DNA of 64,000 bases from Undaria pinnatifida. Lineage: Eukaryota > Sar > Phaeophyceae > Laminariales > Alariaceae. The stretch lies in contig JABAKD010000029.1 of NCBI GenBank assembly GCA_012845835.1, positions 13,799,892-13,863,891 on the forward strand. The letters run 5' to 3'. A program made the position numbers and the translations under genes. Positions 19,409-32,021 of the stretch are shown piece after piece. Every line of letters starts with the position of its first letter. The stretch's first letter is position 1. The notes under the pieces are model-generated. The model made no database searches. It was given only the letters and a program-made list of their open reading frames with translations, and was not told the DNA's origin.

Positions 19409-22400
19409 CTATCGTTTCTCCCCGTCATCTACAGCCCTCATCAGCTTCAACACCAACACCGCTATCTCATTGGGCGGACCAGGCAAGCAGAAATGAGGGT
19501 CAGTTGTGCCATCTACTGCCCCCTTCGTCCAACGATGCATGCCGCGCATCATGCACCCCACATCTAAGTACTTTGCACCCGACTCGATAAAGCGCGCCCT
19601 CTGGTTCTTGGGCCAGTTGTTAATCCCACCCCCCGCGCTGTACGTGCTCAGCCAAAAAAACTGCGCCCCTGCTTTTTGCGCTTCGATCGCGGTCTTCACG
19701 GCGAGATCCGAGGGAATCGAGGGGGGGTTGCCCTGGTTCATGAACACCGCATCGTATGAAGAAAGGGCCTCGTTTCTGTGCTCGCGCCGCGCGTCTTTAA
19801 GGCCTTTGTTGGGCTGTTGGTGCGCGAATGTATAGTGCACGATAGCCCCGTTTTCGAAGAAAAATTCTCCATTGTCGTCGTCACATCTGCAACTCCAGGA
19901 AACGTTACGGTACAGGTTCACGAGTACGACATTACCGAATAAGAACGTCACAGGCTCACGGTTTGGGAAGATTGGATCAAGAAATCGTTCTCACCGGCGA
20001 GCGCTGAACTAGAGAGTAAATCGTTTAGTATATAGCCTACGCTCAAGGTTGCAGAAGGTTTGGTGCCACAGTGAGGCCAAGTATTGCCCAGAGCGTTACT
20101 CGCTAACGGGCCCGTAGTGCATTGAGAGACCGCAGGCCATTCAGTATGTGCGTGAAGCAGTGTTATGGCTAGTGGGAGTGCAGATAAGGCAAGGAGTGAA
20201 CCACTTGACGATTACGTACTGCATCGGCCGCACTAGTGACCATGGGCTCCTGGACTACGGTATCCCACATGTAGTACCGGAAACGCACTGCACCGGCTAC
20301 ACGATCCCGGGATGCTGGGTTAGGGAGATGCTACATTCTGCAGCCTGTCCACACCCTGAGGTGTTGTGGGTGCCAGGCTAGGCAGTATTAATAACATGTT
20401 TTTGTCATCCGACGGTGTGCACCATGGCCTTGAATATCAACCACATACAAAGATATCCAGAAATATGAAAAAACCCAAGGAGCGCCGAAAATATGAAGAA
20501 CAATGAAGCATACGCACAAGGTTACGTCCACGCTGTTCCCACTTTAACTCAATATCGGTCTACTTCGCCTACCATTCTTGCTCCGCAGACGTCGTTTAGC
20601 TACGATTGCTCATGCCTTAAGTTACATATATTTGTGTGAACCACGCACTTCGTACGATGCATACATGCAATATGTTGGGTATGTATGTGACAGACTATTG
20701 ATAGTCGAACGGTAAGCGCTTTGGATTGACGTGGGGCATGTTCGGTTGCGAGCTCGCATGTCTAGAACGTCGCTATTGTACGAAGCCTGAGCTCGGTCTT
20801 GAGGCTTTTGATCCACAGCAAGTCGTGGAGTACGCACATCGGTCATTTAAATACAGCAGAAACAAGGAGCAGTTGCGTTGAACGCAGTTGTCGTACGATC
20901 AAAAAACAAGAACCGGACGATTACTTCAAATACGTGACCGTCAAACTTGCAAACGTGGATGTGATGGGCGGTTCCACGACCGACCGAAGATTCGTGGACA
21001 TCCTCGTCTAAGGACTTTTGCCGGAGTGCGAGACTCAGAGTATTAAGTTAGGGGACATCTCGCGCTTCAGCCCGATGCCGACCAAGAACCGGAGGCTATT
21101 CCCAAGCCAGGGAAGAAGGTCAGCAAGATTTCAACCTTCTGAAGACAAAATTGCATCGGATGTTCATAGAGGCCCTTCCCTGGTCGGATGCATGAGGGTC
21201 CGATCTTGGATCTAGCTCAGATCCAGACGGCAAAGCGTCACCTACATCTAGACCACCTGTCCGCAGCTACCGTCGATAGCGCTTGTGCGAAGTCTGTGCT
21301 CATAAACTGCTGGGTACGTCCGTAGCCGACAACTACAGTAGTGATAATCGAAATGTAGGCGTTGTGGATTGCCGTTAGGCAAGTCTGGTTGCGAGCTCCA
21401 AGTTCAGAAGCAAGACGAAATGAATGCATTAGCGCCGCTCCTTCGCCTGAAAGTACCAGCGTGAGTTAAAGTAACAAAGTACGCCTACTCCTACCGCTGT
21501 CCCGATAGATTAAAATACTTTACTACTACGTGTACGTTGCCGAAGAAAAGAACGGGCCGTTGACGACAACGACGCTAAACACAATTTACCTGCACGTGTC
21601 GCTCTGAGCTATGCATCCGTTGTCCAAGAGATGCCGTTGCAAATCGGATATTTTGTCCGGTTTGTTGACGTCGAAGCAAGCACGGCACTGGCTGTCGCTC
21701 TCGACAATGCTATTAGCAGCCACAGAGGCAAGGGTCACCCTCTTCGACGTCATAACCTCCTCGTACATGCACATCATAGCCTCAACCACCTGAGAGGCAT
21801 TATAACGAAGATATGCCACTGTTACGGGGCAATAGTATCTTATGAGTAGCCTAGTGGACGGTTAGTTCAACCCTTTCTGGGGTGCCATCGACAGCCAGAG
21901 CGCTAAGGGTTACTCTCTTCGACGCCATGGCCTCCTCGTACGTGCACGTCATTGCCTCCGCCACCTGTTGAAAGGAAACGCAACGGGAAAGTTCCACTAC
22001 TTCGGAAGGGGCACCCGCACATGCTGCAGGTTTATCACGTTCCTAACATGAGAAACGCTACACACACCGCCCCTCAAAAACCAGACATAGACCTATTGAA
22101 TGCACAAGCCGACGAAGGTTTACATCGGCTGGTCATATCTATTGAGCTAAAGTCCAGGTCAACAACATTCAATATTGATTAAGTATAGACTCTTGCGAGA
22201 GGTGTGTAGCTTCATTGCGAGGTGTGGGGTGGATCTGAAGCATAATTAGTACTCGTTTCGAATCGTCAAGTATTGGATCTCTTTTCCGATTTCTGGATGT
22301 GAATGCTGCCATCCAGCGTTAGGGTGAGCTGATCGCCGTGTGATCTGCATCTCTGAATGTTCACGGTGGGCTAAAGCTATAGTGGTTCATACGGCATACA

Positions 22401-25400
22401 CAGCTGTAATTAGGAAACCATTTATATTGAGGTGTTCAGGAGTTCGTGACGTCGCGCTTCTATCAGGTGAAGAGTGTTTGGAACAGGGGGAACTCACGTC
22501 TTGTTGAGTTTCCCTCATCAGCCCCCCAGGCTCACTGCCTTGTTTACGGCCACGTTGGACAAAATGATTGAGCTAACCTTGGGATAAAAGAGAGGGCACG
22601 ATGAACTTAATGAATGACGAATATGTCACTATGCCAAGCACGGGCACCTCTGCGTCTCGGTGAGGACACCCGTGTCACATCCTTCAGGTTACGAGCACCG
22701 TCAGTCACAATTTGTTGGACTCAAGAGACGCGTTCTACGATAGGGGGTACTATAGCACTACGTTTTCTGAGGTTCTTCGCTTGAGGAGCTCTGCATCTCA
22801 CATAAACTAGATTTGAGACAATATGAAAAAGCGACCCAATGAACAATCCCTTGGCCTAGATATTTATCTGATAATGTTGCAAAAGGATAACGATAGTCAC
22901 CGTATCTGAGTCATCCAACGGTAGGGATTGCAGTTGTTAGATTATCTAATAATGTACCTGTTGTCCGATTGAGGTCCTCAAGTGAGGAACTACCGGTTAG
23001 TCATTAGTCAAGTAATTTCACGAGTCAATAATGTTTTAGGACTAAGGCATAGATGGTCGGGTTGTGGGAACGAATGTCTTCGAAGTCATTTTTCGGGTGA
23101 TGGTGATCATATTGAGCTAGCTCCTCATGTTAGGAGCTCAAAAATGTCTTAGAATCTGCTGCACCCTACCGTGGGATGGGATGGGCTGTTCATCTGGTAG
23201 TCCTCACTTGAAGAGCTATTTCCAAGTGCGCCTTTTACTAAATTATACCAGGTACCAGGTATGATATACAACTGGCAGTAGTGTCATGCTGGTAGCATGT
23301 CTACAACGAACGCGAAAACTGCTTTGAAAGCGTCAAAGCGCGGTGGTCGGTCATGAATGGTAGTATACTTGGTACTTTCCGAATGACAATCGTATCGTTT
23401 GAACAAATACGACTACTTTACTTGCGACAACCGACAACATGCTCCCTCATATTTTTGCACAACGGAATCGCTAGAAACACACCATAACGTTGAACGAGGC
23501 TCATAACCTGTCTGGGACACGCACCGCAATCCCTAACATGTATATGCGTCAGTGAGACGGGTGTGTGTACATGGCCCGCTGCCGGCTGTGGAAGTAACGC
23601 TAGTTCATGGTCCCATTTACGCACGGCTCCACGAACGACTTTCTCGAACGCATCTGTCGGCTTGCGGTAGCTTGCCGGCTCGTTTGTGCGGTCAGGATGC
23701 ATACAGTGTATCATAGTCTCACACAATCCACACTACTGGTATGGGGTGGCTGACATCCTCACATGTTATATAGATGGGTAGGATCAAGGCTACGGTAAAG
23801 GGGTGTACCTCCATTTCTCACGACCGAGTCTGAGCCACTCCCACGAGTGACGCTGTACCTCATTGACGAAAACGTGTTAGGTGATTTGTGTGGCGTCGCT
23901 AACCATCCCATTGAGGATGTGCATATTGAAAATTTAAACAGCACGAAAGCCTATGGCCGCAAGGCACAGGGGGGTGGGTCACTCGCGCGAGTGATCCCGA
24001 GCCACTGGCAAAAAAGCCCCCAAAACTGACCCCTCTTACAATGTCCTTGGCCGTAGGCTGACATTGTTACATAGATTGGTAGGCTGTAGAGCAGTCATGT
24101 TATGAAACGGGGTCAAGTGTCTTATAATGCAGTGTACAATAAGTGAAGTCACGCTCCAACAGACGGCACGTGCGGCGCACTATGATGGAGGCAGCTCCTA
24201 ATTTTTTCTGAGGCGCCTCGCTTGACCAGCTCTCTACAATACCTCTACAGTACCTCTACAGTACCTCTACAGTACCTCTACAGTACCTCTACATTACGTC
24301 TGAAGAACCTCTACAGTAACTCACCGAACGTCTGATTTTCGAGAAAAAATGGCTGTGCACCCTGATCAACAAATCCACGGCCTAGGTATATATATTGACA
24401 ATAAAAAAATATGTAGTAAAACACAAACGGAACCCCAACGCTATGGATAGCTGCTGCTCAATCGAGGAACTCTGCCGATAACGAGCGTTTTGGCCAAAAA
24501 ATGCTACGCTTGTCGCAGCACGGTTCACGTACGTATGGAGAGGATGTCCAACAGGGTAGTATTGAATACGCACCCCCCTTTTCCAAGTCTGCTGCATCCT
24601 GCCCTTCCTGCCATATGTTTGGGGCTACGGGAAATTGGAGATGAATGAGATTCGACAATCTTAAGGAGGAGAGCGACCTACAGTAGTAGCAAAACACCGA
24701 CACCCTTCGTCCCCACTTGCTGTGGCTCTTCTTCAAACTGCCTTGAACCACGCGTCAAATCGTGCCCGTTCGGGTCCGAAATAGGCATGGCATTACCTGA
24801 CGCAAATGTGAGTTGCCGTAAAAAAGGACCTTGAAGTTTGCCGGAAGCGGCGCCTCGTCCAGATCCTCGCGCGTGGCACTCGCGCACGCGCCGGAAGCCT
24901 CGGCTTGGGGCACCCATTTGGGATACTCTGTCTCCTCCTGAGCGGGACAAAAATACCTGTTGTGCGGTGTCAACAGCAAGTACGTGGTAAGAATAGTCGC
25001 CGATAGATTATTGTAAAAAAGCGATGAATGACGTACGTATTATAACTACATCGCTCCTGGGCCCCCTTGCGCCCTAGTGTGTATCGTGTTCAATAACGTA
25101 TTGCAGGTAACGATCGTAGGTCTTGGAAATTGTTTGTGTCTGATTATTGGTTGGGTTTCTTGCACGCCTCCATCGAGTGTTGCCATGGGATAGTGTCTTG
25201 CATTGCTAACGGTATGAATGAACGAAATTATTAACACGTGCTTCCACCCTGGACAATAGGGTACGTAATTGACCCTTGCAGCTACAATGCCCCCGAAGGC
25301 ATGCTTGTCAATGGCAAATGTCAACCGCAACAGATCTGCAACGCTGTCTATCGACAGCAACAGTACGTTTGGACATTTGGTGCAATGAAAGGTTATATCA

Positions 25401-26677
25401 ACATAAGTACTCCACCAGATAGGCTGGATGCGCTAAGGAAATAATACCATACCGACATGGGATCGAAACACACAACCCCTTTTCGTAAAACGGGGGGGGG
25501 GGGGGGGGGGGGGCTCATTTGTTGCTCGCCTTAGTCATTTGACCATTGACCACGCATCCCTTTTGAGACGGAGCACCGTTCCTACTCATAGTAGAGACAC
25601 CTCCAACATTTGGGCGCTCATTACGATCCTTCCACATATTACATAACAACTGTTTGCTTACGCTATCCCCGTCCTGTTTCGCCGTCTGCGGCCACATCTA
25701 TCTCTTAGGATAGCGATCGTTTTCTCGCTACTCTCTAGTCTACCAAACTCTTCGATGTCACAAACGTCTAATTTCCTCATCTCCTCCTTTAACGCATCCC
25801 GTTCCTCCTTGTATATTTCACATTATCCTACTATGTGAGTCCTACTCTCTATTGTTGTGCCACACGGCCACAGATTTGTAGCCACGTCCTCTTCCTCCCG
25901 ACTACTGGTATATCTCTTTCTTCATTCTGGTAGGTCCAGGTCCCCTACACGAAATCGCAGTTTCAGCGTAAAACGGGGGGGGGGGACAATGTGCCCCATC
26001 CAAAGTTGCGATGCCAACGCATACTCGAGTTGTTGAAATGGCGCTCATCACCCTGAGACATCCGCTAACGGTGAATGTCTATCTGCTCGGTTCAACCCCG
26101 TAACCCTGGCCAAAGTGTATGCATCACTACATCCTGGTACGATCCACCACCCAGGAACAAATAATGGGTTGCACGTCGATGCGAGTTACCCCGAAGGTTT
26201 CCTTGTGCAATATAGCACTACATACACCCACGTTTCGGGGGGACAAAAACTTAGATTCAGATAAAACATATTGTTGCAGAGATAAAGGGGGTACTACCCA
26301 GCAAATAACCACGTTAACGATCGAAGCGAGCGAGCGAGACTGTAGCTTTCTCACCTAGCCTTCATGGCTGCACAGGTGCAGTCGTAAGGGGGCTCGACGA
26401 TGTAGTCATCGGACCATTCCGAAGACATGAGGTTGCACGGCTGTGGCAGTATCTCGTCTACGGTGCATGCCCGCTGCTTGTTGTTGTCATTTTTGTTGTT
26501 GTTATTGCCGTTACGTTCATGTTGGTGGTGCGGTTGTTGATGTTGTCGTTGCTGACCGTCCGAGACGTGCACTCCAGGGTCAACGACCGCCAGACAGGGT
26601 TTCCACAGCGATAGAATGCATACCGTAAGCACCAATGTAAGACACTCCGTCATCTGGCAGATGGTACATCCAGCCAT
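19409..26677 (-). CDS. SGNH / PC-esterase-like protein, probably type II membrane or secreted
   Basis: Minus-strand exons: 26677-26355, 24956-24797, 21789-21590, 19886-19409 (stop TAG). Donor/acceptor phases agree throughout (2, 0, 2) and the total is 387 codons. Exon 1 starts MAGCTICQ with a hydrophobic stretch (LTLVLTVCILSLW), then an Asn/Gln/His-rich stem and a CTVDEILPQPC segment. Exon 2 ends in FYGNSHLRQ, block I of the SGNH fold with Ser as nucleophile. Exon 3 begins VVEAMMC. Exon 4 carries FWLSTY and, near 19500, DPHFCLPGPP, which looks like the Asp-x-His block of TBL/PC-esterase acyltransferases. By family knowledge these act on O-acyl groups of polysaccharides or glycans in the secretory pathway; the substrate here is unknown. 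A longer start (MHPSPP, 26719) is possible. Intron 3 also holds an alternative exon and duplicated exon-like segments. Confidence 0.75.
20622..21450 (-). repeat. Pair of duplicated exon-like segments in SGNH intron 3
   Basis: 21270-21430 and 20680-20800 align on the minus strand with frame kept: GARNQTCLTAIHNAYISII against RARNRTCPTSIQSAYRSTI. The first has a CTTTCAG in front and AG|GTGACG behind, but its entry phase (1) does not fit the gene. I read these as fossil exons of the same or a related gene. The block in between (20860-21230) shows nothing I recognise. Confidence 0.55.
21877..21964 (-). repeat. Frame-preserving copy of the start of SGNH exon 3
   Basis: Behind TTTCAACAG it reads QVAEAMTCTYEEAMASKRVTL, counting the Q of the acceptor CAG. 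The exon has QVVEAMMCMYEEVMTSKRVTL. 28 codons align without a gap. It lies 175 bp upstream on the gene's strand. No donor follows, so it is a dead or poison exon start. Confidence 0.88.
22912..23178. mobile_element. 267-bp MITE, CATCC.ACGGTAGGG TIR family, copy 1
   Basis: Ends CATCCAACGGTAGGGATTGC and GCACCCTACCGTGGGATG are inverted. The interior shares with 60572-60822: AGTAATTTCACGAGT, GCATAGA, GAACGAATG.CTTCGAAGTC and a palindromic CTCCTCATG-AGGAGC. No target duplication is clear and there is no open frame. Confidence 0.85.
23422..23732 (-). other. Alternative exon 3 candidate of the SGNH-like gene
   Basis: Bounded by CCAGTAG (acceptor) and GTAAAG (donor), it starts in phase 0 and ends in phase 2, exactly as exon 3 at 21789-21590 does. 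It begins with CETMIHCMH, similar to VEAMMCMY of the other exon, then diverges and is 37 codons longer. The two cannot be joined in series because of phase, so they would be mutually exclusive; the longer form would give 423 residues. It could also be the remnant of a second gene copy. Confidence 0.55.
24205..24445 (+). mobile_element. Dispersed element with internal CTCTACAGTAC array
   Basis: The left end TTTTTTCTGAGGCGCCTCGC and right part GATCAACAAATCCACGGCCT recur at 62795-63100 (TTTCTGAGGTTCGTCACTTG and GATGAACAAACCCATGGCCT). Between them is an ACCTCTACAGT array of about eight units, whereas the other copy carries AAGGCCTT repeats. Further right-end copies lie at 11724-11812, 22836-22880 and 58250-58345. 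Confidence 0.68.
25512..25590 (-). mobile_element. Short SINE-like tail copy beside a 23-G run
   Basis: In reverse orientation it reads GCTCCGTCTCAAAAGGGATG, then GTGGTCAATGGTCAAATGAC, then AAATGAG plus C run. On the + strand the poly(C) end is the G run at 25491-25513. Confidence 0.72.
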
Positions 26678-26719
26678 GTCAAATGTATGTGCAACGTTCA
26701 TTGGGGGGGAGGGGTGCAC

Positions 26720-28002
26720 GGGGGCAGGGAGAAGAGGGTTACCGAAATTGGTCGTTGGTTTTACCGTTTGATCATCCCTAAGATTGACATCGTGACTACG
26801 AAAACGGGAAGCATTACAGTTTTGTCAGCCGTCTACAGATGGCAATACGATTTTAGCCGTCGGACAATGTTCAGCGTGCGCTTCAGCGTCGATCGTTCAT
26901 CAAAATCTTCAAGTAGAAAGAGAGTGGAACAAACCAGGGGAAACCCATAAACGAGGAAGCTTGTACGTACGATCTCTACCGCTCTTCTGTACCTATTTCC
27001 GGTTTAGAATCGCCCTAATCCGTCTGTTCTCCTTGCTCCAACTTTCCTTCTCAGTACATGATATTGTTGGCGTGCTATACGAGCAAAGGATCGGATGGTA
27101 CGCCTCGTTGCACTGCAATTCGAACACCGAATATATCGCTCCCCCTAAATCCGGCCCATACATAAAATAGTTGGCCTCGGTTGGCACCGACGCTGTAAAA
27201 GGTTACATGTATAACTGGGGTTGGCGTTGGTTGGCAACGACGCTGTAAAACATGCCAATAACTGCGAGAGCTAGACAACCAGGGCATCGTTTGCTTTTTT
27301 TTGCGGTCACCGTGATGGTTATTGAGTAGATCATACTGTGCAGGCCGAACTCCGCACAGGGGGGATGATTGCATCACGTAGTGTGAATATGGTAAGGCAC
27401 CCACGAGGCAGTTGCATAGCAATACCCATTGCTGTTCCGGGAGTGGTCACATCAGAAAAAAAGTTCAACTCAATGACGCTATCATCCATAAGCAAGAAAG
27501 TAGGCACAAGGTGCCAAAGTCCGTCTTACATGCGGTTCTTGGAAGAATGCAGTTCACCCTTCATGCAACCCGCCGAACACCTCACGGCGCTTCGCGCTTG
27601 GTGCAAGCAATGTCTGTCTGGTCGGTGAAAACCCGACGTGCTCCGTCCCGGCATAATAGTAGGGATGCAAGGGTCTACGAGCATATCTACGATCATGCAC
27701 AAACTGAGAACACCACGTCCCCCAAAGCCGGCCGCTGCTGCATTCGACGTGTTTCGTCTTCTCGCTTTTCTCTCTGAAGCCCTATTGATAGTCCGTATGC
27801 AGTACAGTATAAATCCGCTACTATTAATAAGCACGAGGGCATGTTTCATCTTCTCGTTTTATTCTGGGAGTCCTAGTCCATAAGCTACTTGCATTCAGGA
27901 TTTTGAGCCGTGCTTTGGCCTGTGGGGGGAAGAAAAACCAAAAAAAAAAAACTTGGTTGATATAGCGTGATGGCCCAGTTCGCGAAGGAAAAAAACATAG
28001 TA
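26720..28002. other. Gene-free stretch upstream of the SGNH-like gene
   Basis: Apart from the SINE-like copy, I see no promoter element I can defend and no motif-bearing open frame. 26687-26950 (+) is an 87-codon open frame without recognisable features. Confidence 0.4.
27228..27724 (+). mobile_element. Long SINE-like dispersed element, copy 2
   Basis: Same order of blocks as 2185-2734, including CCGAACACCTCACGGCGC and GTGAAAACCCGACGTGCTCC. A partial second 5' end (TTGGCACCGACGCTGTAAAA) lies just upstream at about 27179, as if the element inserted beside or duplicated its own start. Confidence 0.8.
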
Positions 28003-28744
28003 CAAGCTGGGCCGGCCAAGACGCCGTGAATTCACGAATATCGCTGTGCCCCACTCAGTTTCCGGAGTTCGGACCTGAAAGTTTGACTCGTGATTTAGAG
28101 CACATTCATCACAACAGTACTTGTCTTGGAAATCGCACAAAAAAAAAAGAATTTCGTTGACTTTTCGTCCGTTTTATGATCATGAATTTCGTTTGGACGC
28201 CCGTATGTGGGCAAGATTATATTTTGCTTTTTACGATTTCCAAGTAGTAGTGTTTGATTTGTGTGCTCTAAATCACGTGTCAATATTTCACGTCCGAACT
28301 CCAAAAAAAATGAGCGGGGCACGGCGATATTTTTAATTTTCTCACGTTTTGTCGAAAGCACTTGACTTAGATATGGAATCGAGTTTTGGCAATATCTCTT
28401 GATGGATGGCGAATTGGGCAATAAAACTTATATCGATGTTCTTCTATAGTCTTCAGCATACGAGTAGTGTCCACCAAATTCACCTCGATCGGATTTCTTC
28501 ATTTCTTTACGGATTTACTTATGTTGCAGGACCTGAGGTTGGAAAAGTTGGTGATTTTGAGTTTCGCGGATATCTCGACGAGATCGAGTCGGAAAAAATA
28601 AAGCCTTAGAATTTTTCAAATACTTTTTTTTGCATGTGTAATGTGGTGTCAGGGGTGGCGCTTCCAATTTTCAAGTCCTATTTCGTAAAAGCGGTGACAG
28701 GAGAGCTTTCTGAATTATTTTCGGTTTCTTGGCCGCCAAGCCCG
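28003..28744. mobile_element. Fold-back TIR element with TA duplication, copy 1 (742 bp)
   Basis: Left CAAGCTGGGCCGGCCAAGA and degenerate right TCTTGGCCGCCAAGCCCG are flanked by TA (28001-28002 and 28745-28746). The left 320 bp is itself a long imperfect palindrome: GTGCCCCACTCAG..GAGTTCGGACCTGAAA against the reverse block near 28260-28321. Ends and palindrome are shared with 61610-62328; the right halves differ. No transposase. TA duplication fits Tc1/mariner-type mobilisation. Confidence 0.85.
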
Positions 28745-28746
28745 TA

Positions 28747-30900
28747 TAATCCCACACACTAGAAAATTTGAACAAACGACCAGGCAGCCAGGACACCAAC
28801 ACACCGAGGCACACAGCATCCACCACAGGGCATCCCGGACACACCAGACGGCATCTACAACCCTCAAACACTCTCCCGAAGAGGCTGCCAGGTTCCTAGA
28901 GGACGCTCTGCGGGATTGCCCACGACAGACAGGCTGACGCGTCATCAAGAGTGCCCGAAGCGGTTCAAATGAAGATTTTTGCTACGAACACGTAACAGCC
29001 AGCAAACAATTTTCGAACTCAGAAGGCTCGTCTCACGTTCGTTGGAGACCGACGAGCTGTGGCCCACACACAAGCGCAACGCGCCACAAACGCTCCACCC
29101 ACGCCAAAGCCGCAGGTGCGGAAGATCTCTCCCCGGTCCTACCCCTGGCCTGCAGCAAAGCCTGTTTGCAGCCCACCAGCAGCAGCAGCAGCAGCAGCAG
29201 TAGAGTGGCCTTTCGGCGTTTTTGAATTTCGAGCAGTCTGCTCAAGAATCAAAAGGCCACACCCGTACATGAAAGCCCGCGAACAGGTTGAATTTCAAAA
29301 GATGGGAGATCGGAAGACAGGATGACACAAAGCAAGACAGACAAGAGACGCGGTGCGTGTTCCTTCACCCGGAAGCAGCCCGTCTCCACCCCTGAGGCAG
29401 CCGGTCTCCAGTTTTGAAGAAGCCGGTCTCCACCTTTTTGAAGCCTCGAGTTACACGCTCAAACCCTCCTTGTGTCTTGCTTGCGCGGCCGTTTCCCATG
29501 TTTACACCACCGATGAATCGGCGACTCCCGGGCTTGCAAGGAGGACGGCACAGATGCAACCCTTGATCCCCGGCAAGACGATCCAGCCAGAAGTTTGTGG
29601 TTCGCGAGACATCGCCCGGATGACCACTCACGGAAAGACTCGAGAGTTTCATAATTAATTGATGCTTTACACACAAGATCGACAAGATCGACAAGTCTTA
29701 GATCGGGAATAGATCTCGCCTTTAAATATCTAGACTAACAACTGTACATCATGACGTGGTAATCGATGACCCGTCCTAGAAGTGTGTACTTCTAAACCGT
29801 TTCATATATGTTTTTTCTCTGTTCCGTCTCACCCTGATCTGGCATGAAACCCAACCCAACCAAATTATCCCCATACATCAAGCATCATTATCATCAGAGC
29901 CTTCAAACTGTTTTGTTTTCTTCCCAGCAGTTGAGCACATCAACACACGAGAGAGTGACAGAAAATCGCGCCGCAGTCACCCACACAGCAGCAGCACAGC
30001 AGCCTCTACGCAGTCGGTAGTCAGCGTCGAGGGTGGGAACCGCTCGCTGGGCTCCCTGCCATGTATATTGATGCCCTGCCGTGATCTTTGCTGCCGTGCG
30101 ATTCTCCGTGCTGCAACAACACCTCTTCTTGTTCATAATCCTAAACTTCCCAGAATCTTGAAAAAAGCTGCAGCACAGTCGGTACGTAGCATGAATTTCC
30201 AGAAGATTGATCGTTATGTGTGTCGTCTTCACATTGCATTGCTCTTTCTACCCAACCAACATCAGTACACACGGCGTCAGCGCTTATTATTCATCCTAGA
30301 GATATACCTGGTAAAAGTTATGTGGTCACAGGCTGTGAACAGGGTAAACCAAACAATCGCAATGCTCAATCAGCATAATAAAGCAAGTAAAATGCCAGCG
30401 TACCGGGCACGAGAACACAACAAAACGAGCCAGATCATAAAATAATAAAAAAAGGGAAAAGAAAAAAAGAAAACACCAGGGGCTCTGAAGAATGTGATGA
30501 AAGAAAGTCAGAACGGCTGCAAGAAAAACAACGTAAAGTAAGTGCTGATGAAGAGAAACGGCTAACTGTTGCACGGGCGAAACAACAGGAAGAAGAAGAA
30601 GATACGGGCATAATAAGATCGGTGGGGAGGGAAAAATAGGGAATACAGAGCGAAACAATAAAAAATAAGAACAAATCAAGAAAGACAACAAGTAAGTGTC
30701 ACTACTGCCGCGTTCGCGCTCCCACCATTGAATTCAATGAACAGAAACAAAGCAAAACACTACCGCCCACTATACAGGGTTTAGGGCTATACTAGTAGTT
30801 GAACGCACTCCACACATTGGTCGAACCGGTACCTTGCCACACCATGTAACATTTCGTTTCGGCATTCGTCCACAGAGCCTTTCTACGGTAGCCTTGCCTG
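28747..30900. other. Gene-free stretch
   Basis: Contains a CAG microsatellite (29178-29201), GCAGCCGGTCTCCA-type repeats (29380-29435) and A-rich sequence (30420-30690). No frame with recognisable motifs. Confidence 0.45.
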
Positions 30901-30904
30901 GAAG

Positions 30905-31000
30905 ACGATATAATCTTCCATGGAAGTAATGGAAGTTTCCACGGAGAATTCATGAGCTTTTCCACGGAAAATTCCGCGAAAGCTTCCGCTACTTCCATTA
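30905..31000. repeat. GGAAG-TTTCCACGG short repeats, left block
   Basis: Palindrome-like words such as TTCCATGGAAG and GGAAGTTTCCACGG. The same style recurs at 32690-32830 (GGAAGCTTCCATGAAAG and relatives), so the 31.0-32.7 kb element cluster is flanked on both sides by one repeat family. Confidence 0.65.
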
Positions 31001-32011
31001 CAGTCGTCCCCGCTTTAAAGACACTCTTCTTAAGGAAACTCCCCGCTATAAAGACACATTTTTTTCCCAGAACATGGTGCCTCGAGGATGTCCGCTCCTA
31101 TTTGTACACGAACGGAAGAGACGGCGAGTACAGCGAAACGGTGTACCTTCTTTCGAAGACTGTGCATTCGTTCACTCATGAAACTCAAGTCAAGCGAAGA
31201 ACGAAGGAGGGGGGTGAGGTGCAGGCGACTCTTCGGGATATGTGGGCGACGTAGTTTTTGGTGTTTGAGGACAACACACTTGGCATGCCCACATTCGTTG
31301 TTTGGGATTTTTGCCTTTCTCGTGGAGTTAAATTTTGGTATTTTTGTTTTGTGTTTTTGCCTCGTGTTGACCTTTGGGGAAGAACGGTGTCCTCTTTTCG
31401 GTGTATTCGCCCGATTTTTTTGTATGTTGTGGTCTACGCTACCGACCGTTTCCTAGTGTCCTTCTAAGGGGTCGACTGGGTTTGTTCGGTCCCTATGTGG
31501 CAGGTAACTTGCGTGTATCGTATCAGAGCTAGTTCCAACGAACTGATGTGTCTCAGGTGTGTTCGCGATATCTCGGGCATGATGTTCACCGTGAGGATAA
31601 CGCCTTGACAATAAGAAAAACCTGCAACAACACCAGCGCACTGCCGTACACATTACAGCAAGAGCCTGCATCAACAACAGCGCACTGCCGTACACATTAC
31701 AATAGGTCGTACTGCACTCCCTCCCGCGTTTCGGTGGTGGAGGGAAATTCAAAATGTGTAAAGTATTGGAGTGTACTACTACTACAGCAGTAGTGTTGCG
31801 GCCTTTCAAATCACGTGTTGTAGTTTTGAAGCAACACAGTTTCGTGGTCGCATTCCTGCTTCAAATGCGCGTATTTTGACATATATATGTTACACCTCCA
31901 TTGGCCCCGGGGACGGTGAGTTAGTGGCCCCGGAATCCTAAAGACACTTCCCCGCGTTAAAGACACTCCCCCCCAAAAAAACGCGGTGTGTCTTTAAAGC
32001 GGGGTCGACTG
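31001..32011. mobile_element. 1011-bp CAGTCG-TIR DNA transposon, non-autonomous
   Basis: Left CAGTCGTCCCCGCTTTAAAG and right CTTTAAAGCGGGGTCGACTG are inverted, flanked by TA (30999-31000, 32012-32013). A second, diverged CCCCGC.ATAAAGACAC block lies inside each end. CAGT termini with TA duplications are typical of Tc1/mariner/pogo elements (established). The interior has no transposase-like frame. Confidence 0.88.
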
Positions 32012-32021
32012 TACTCCCATG

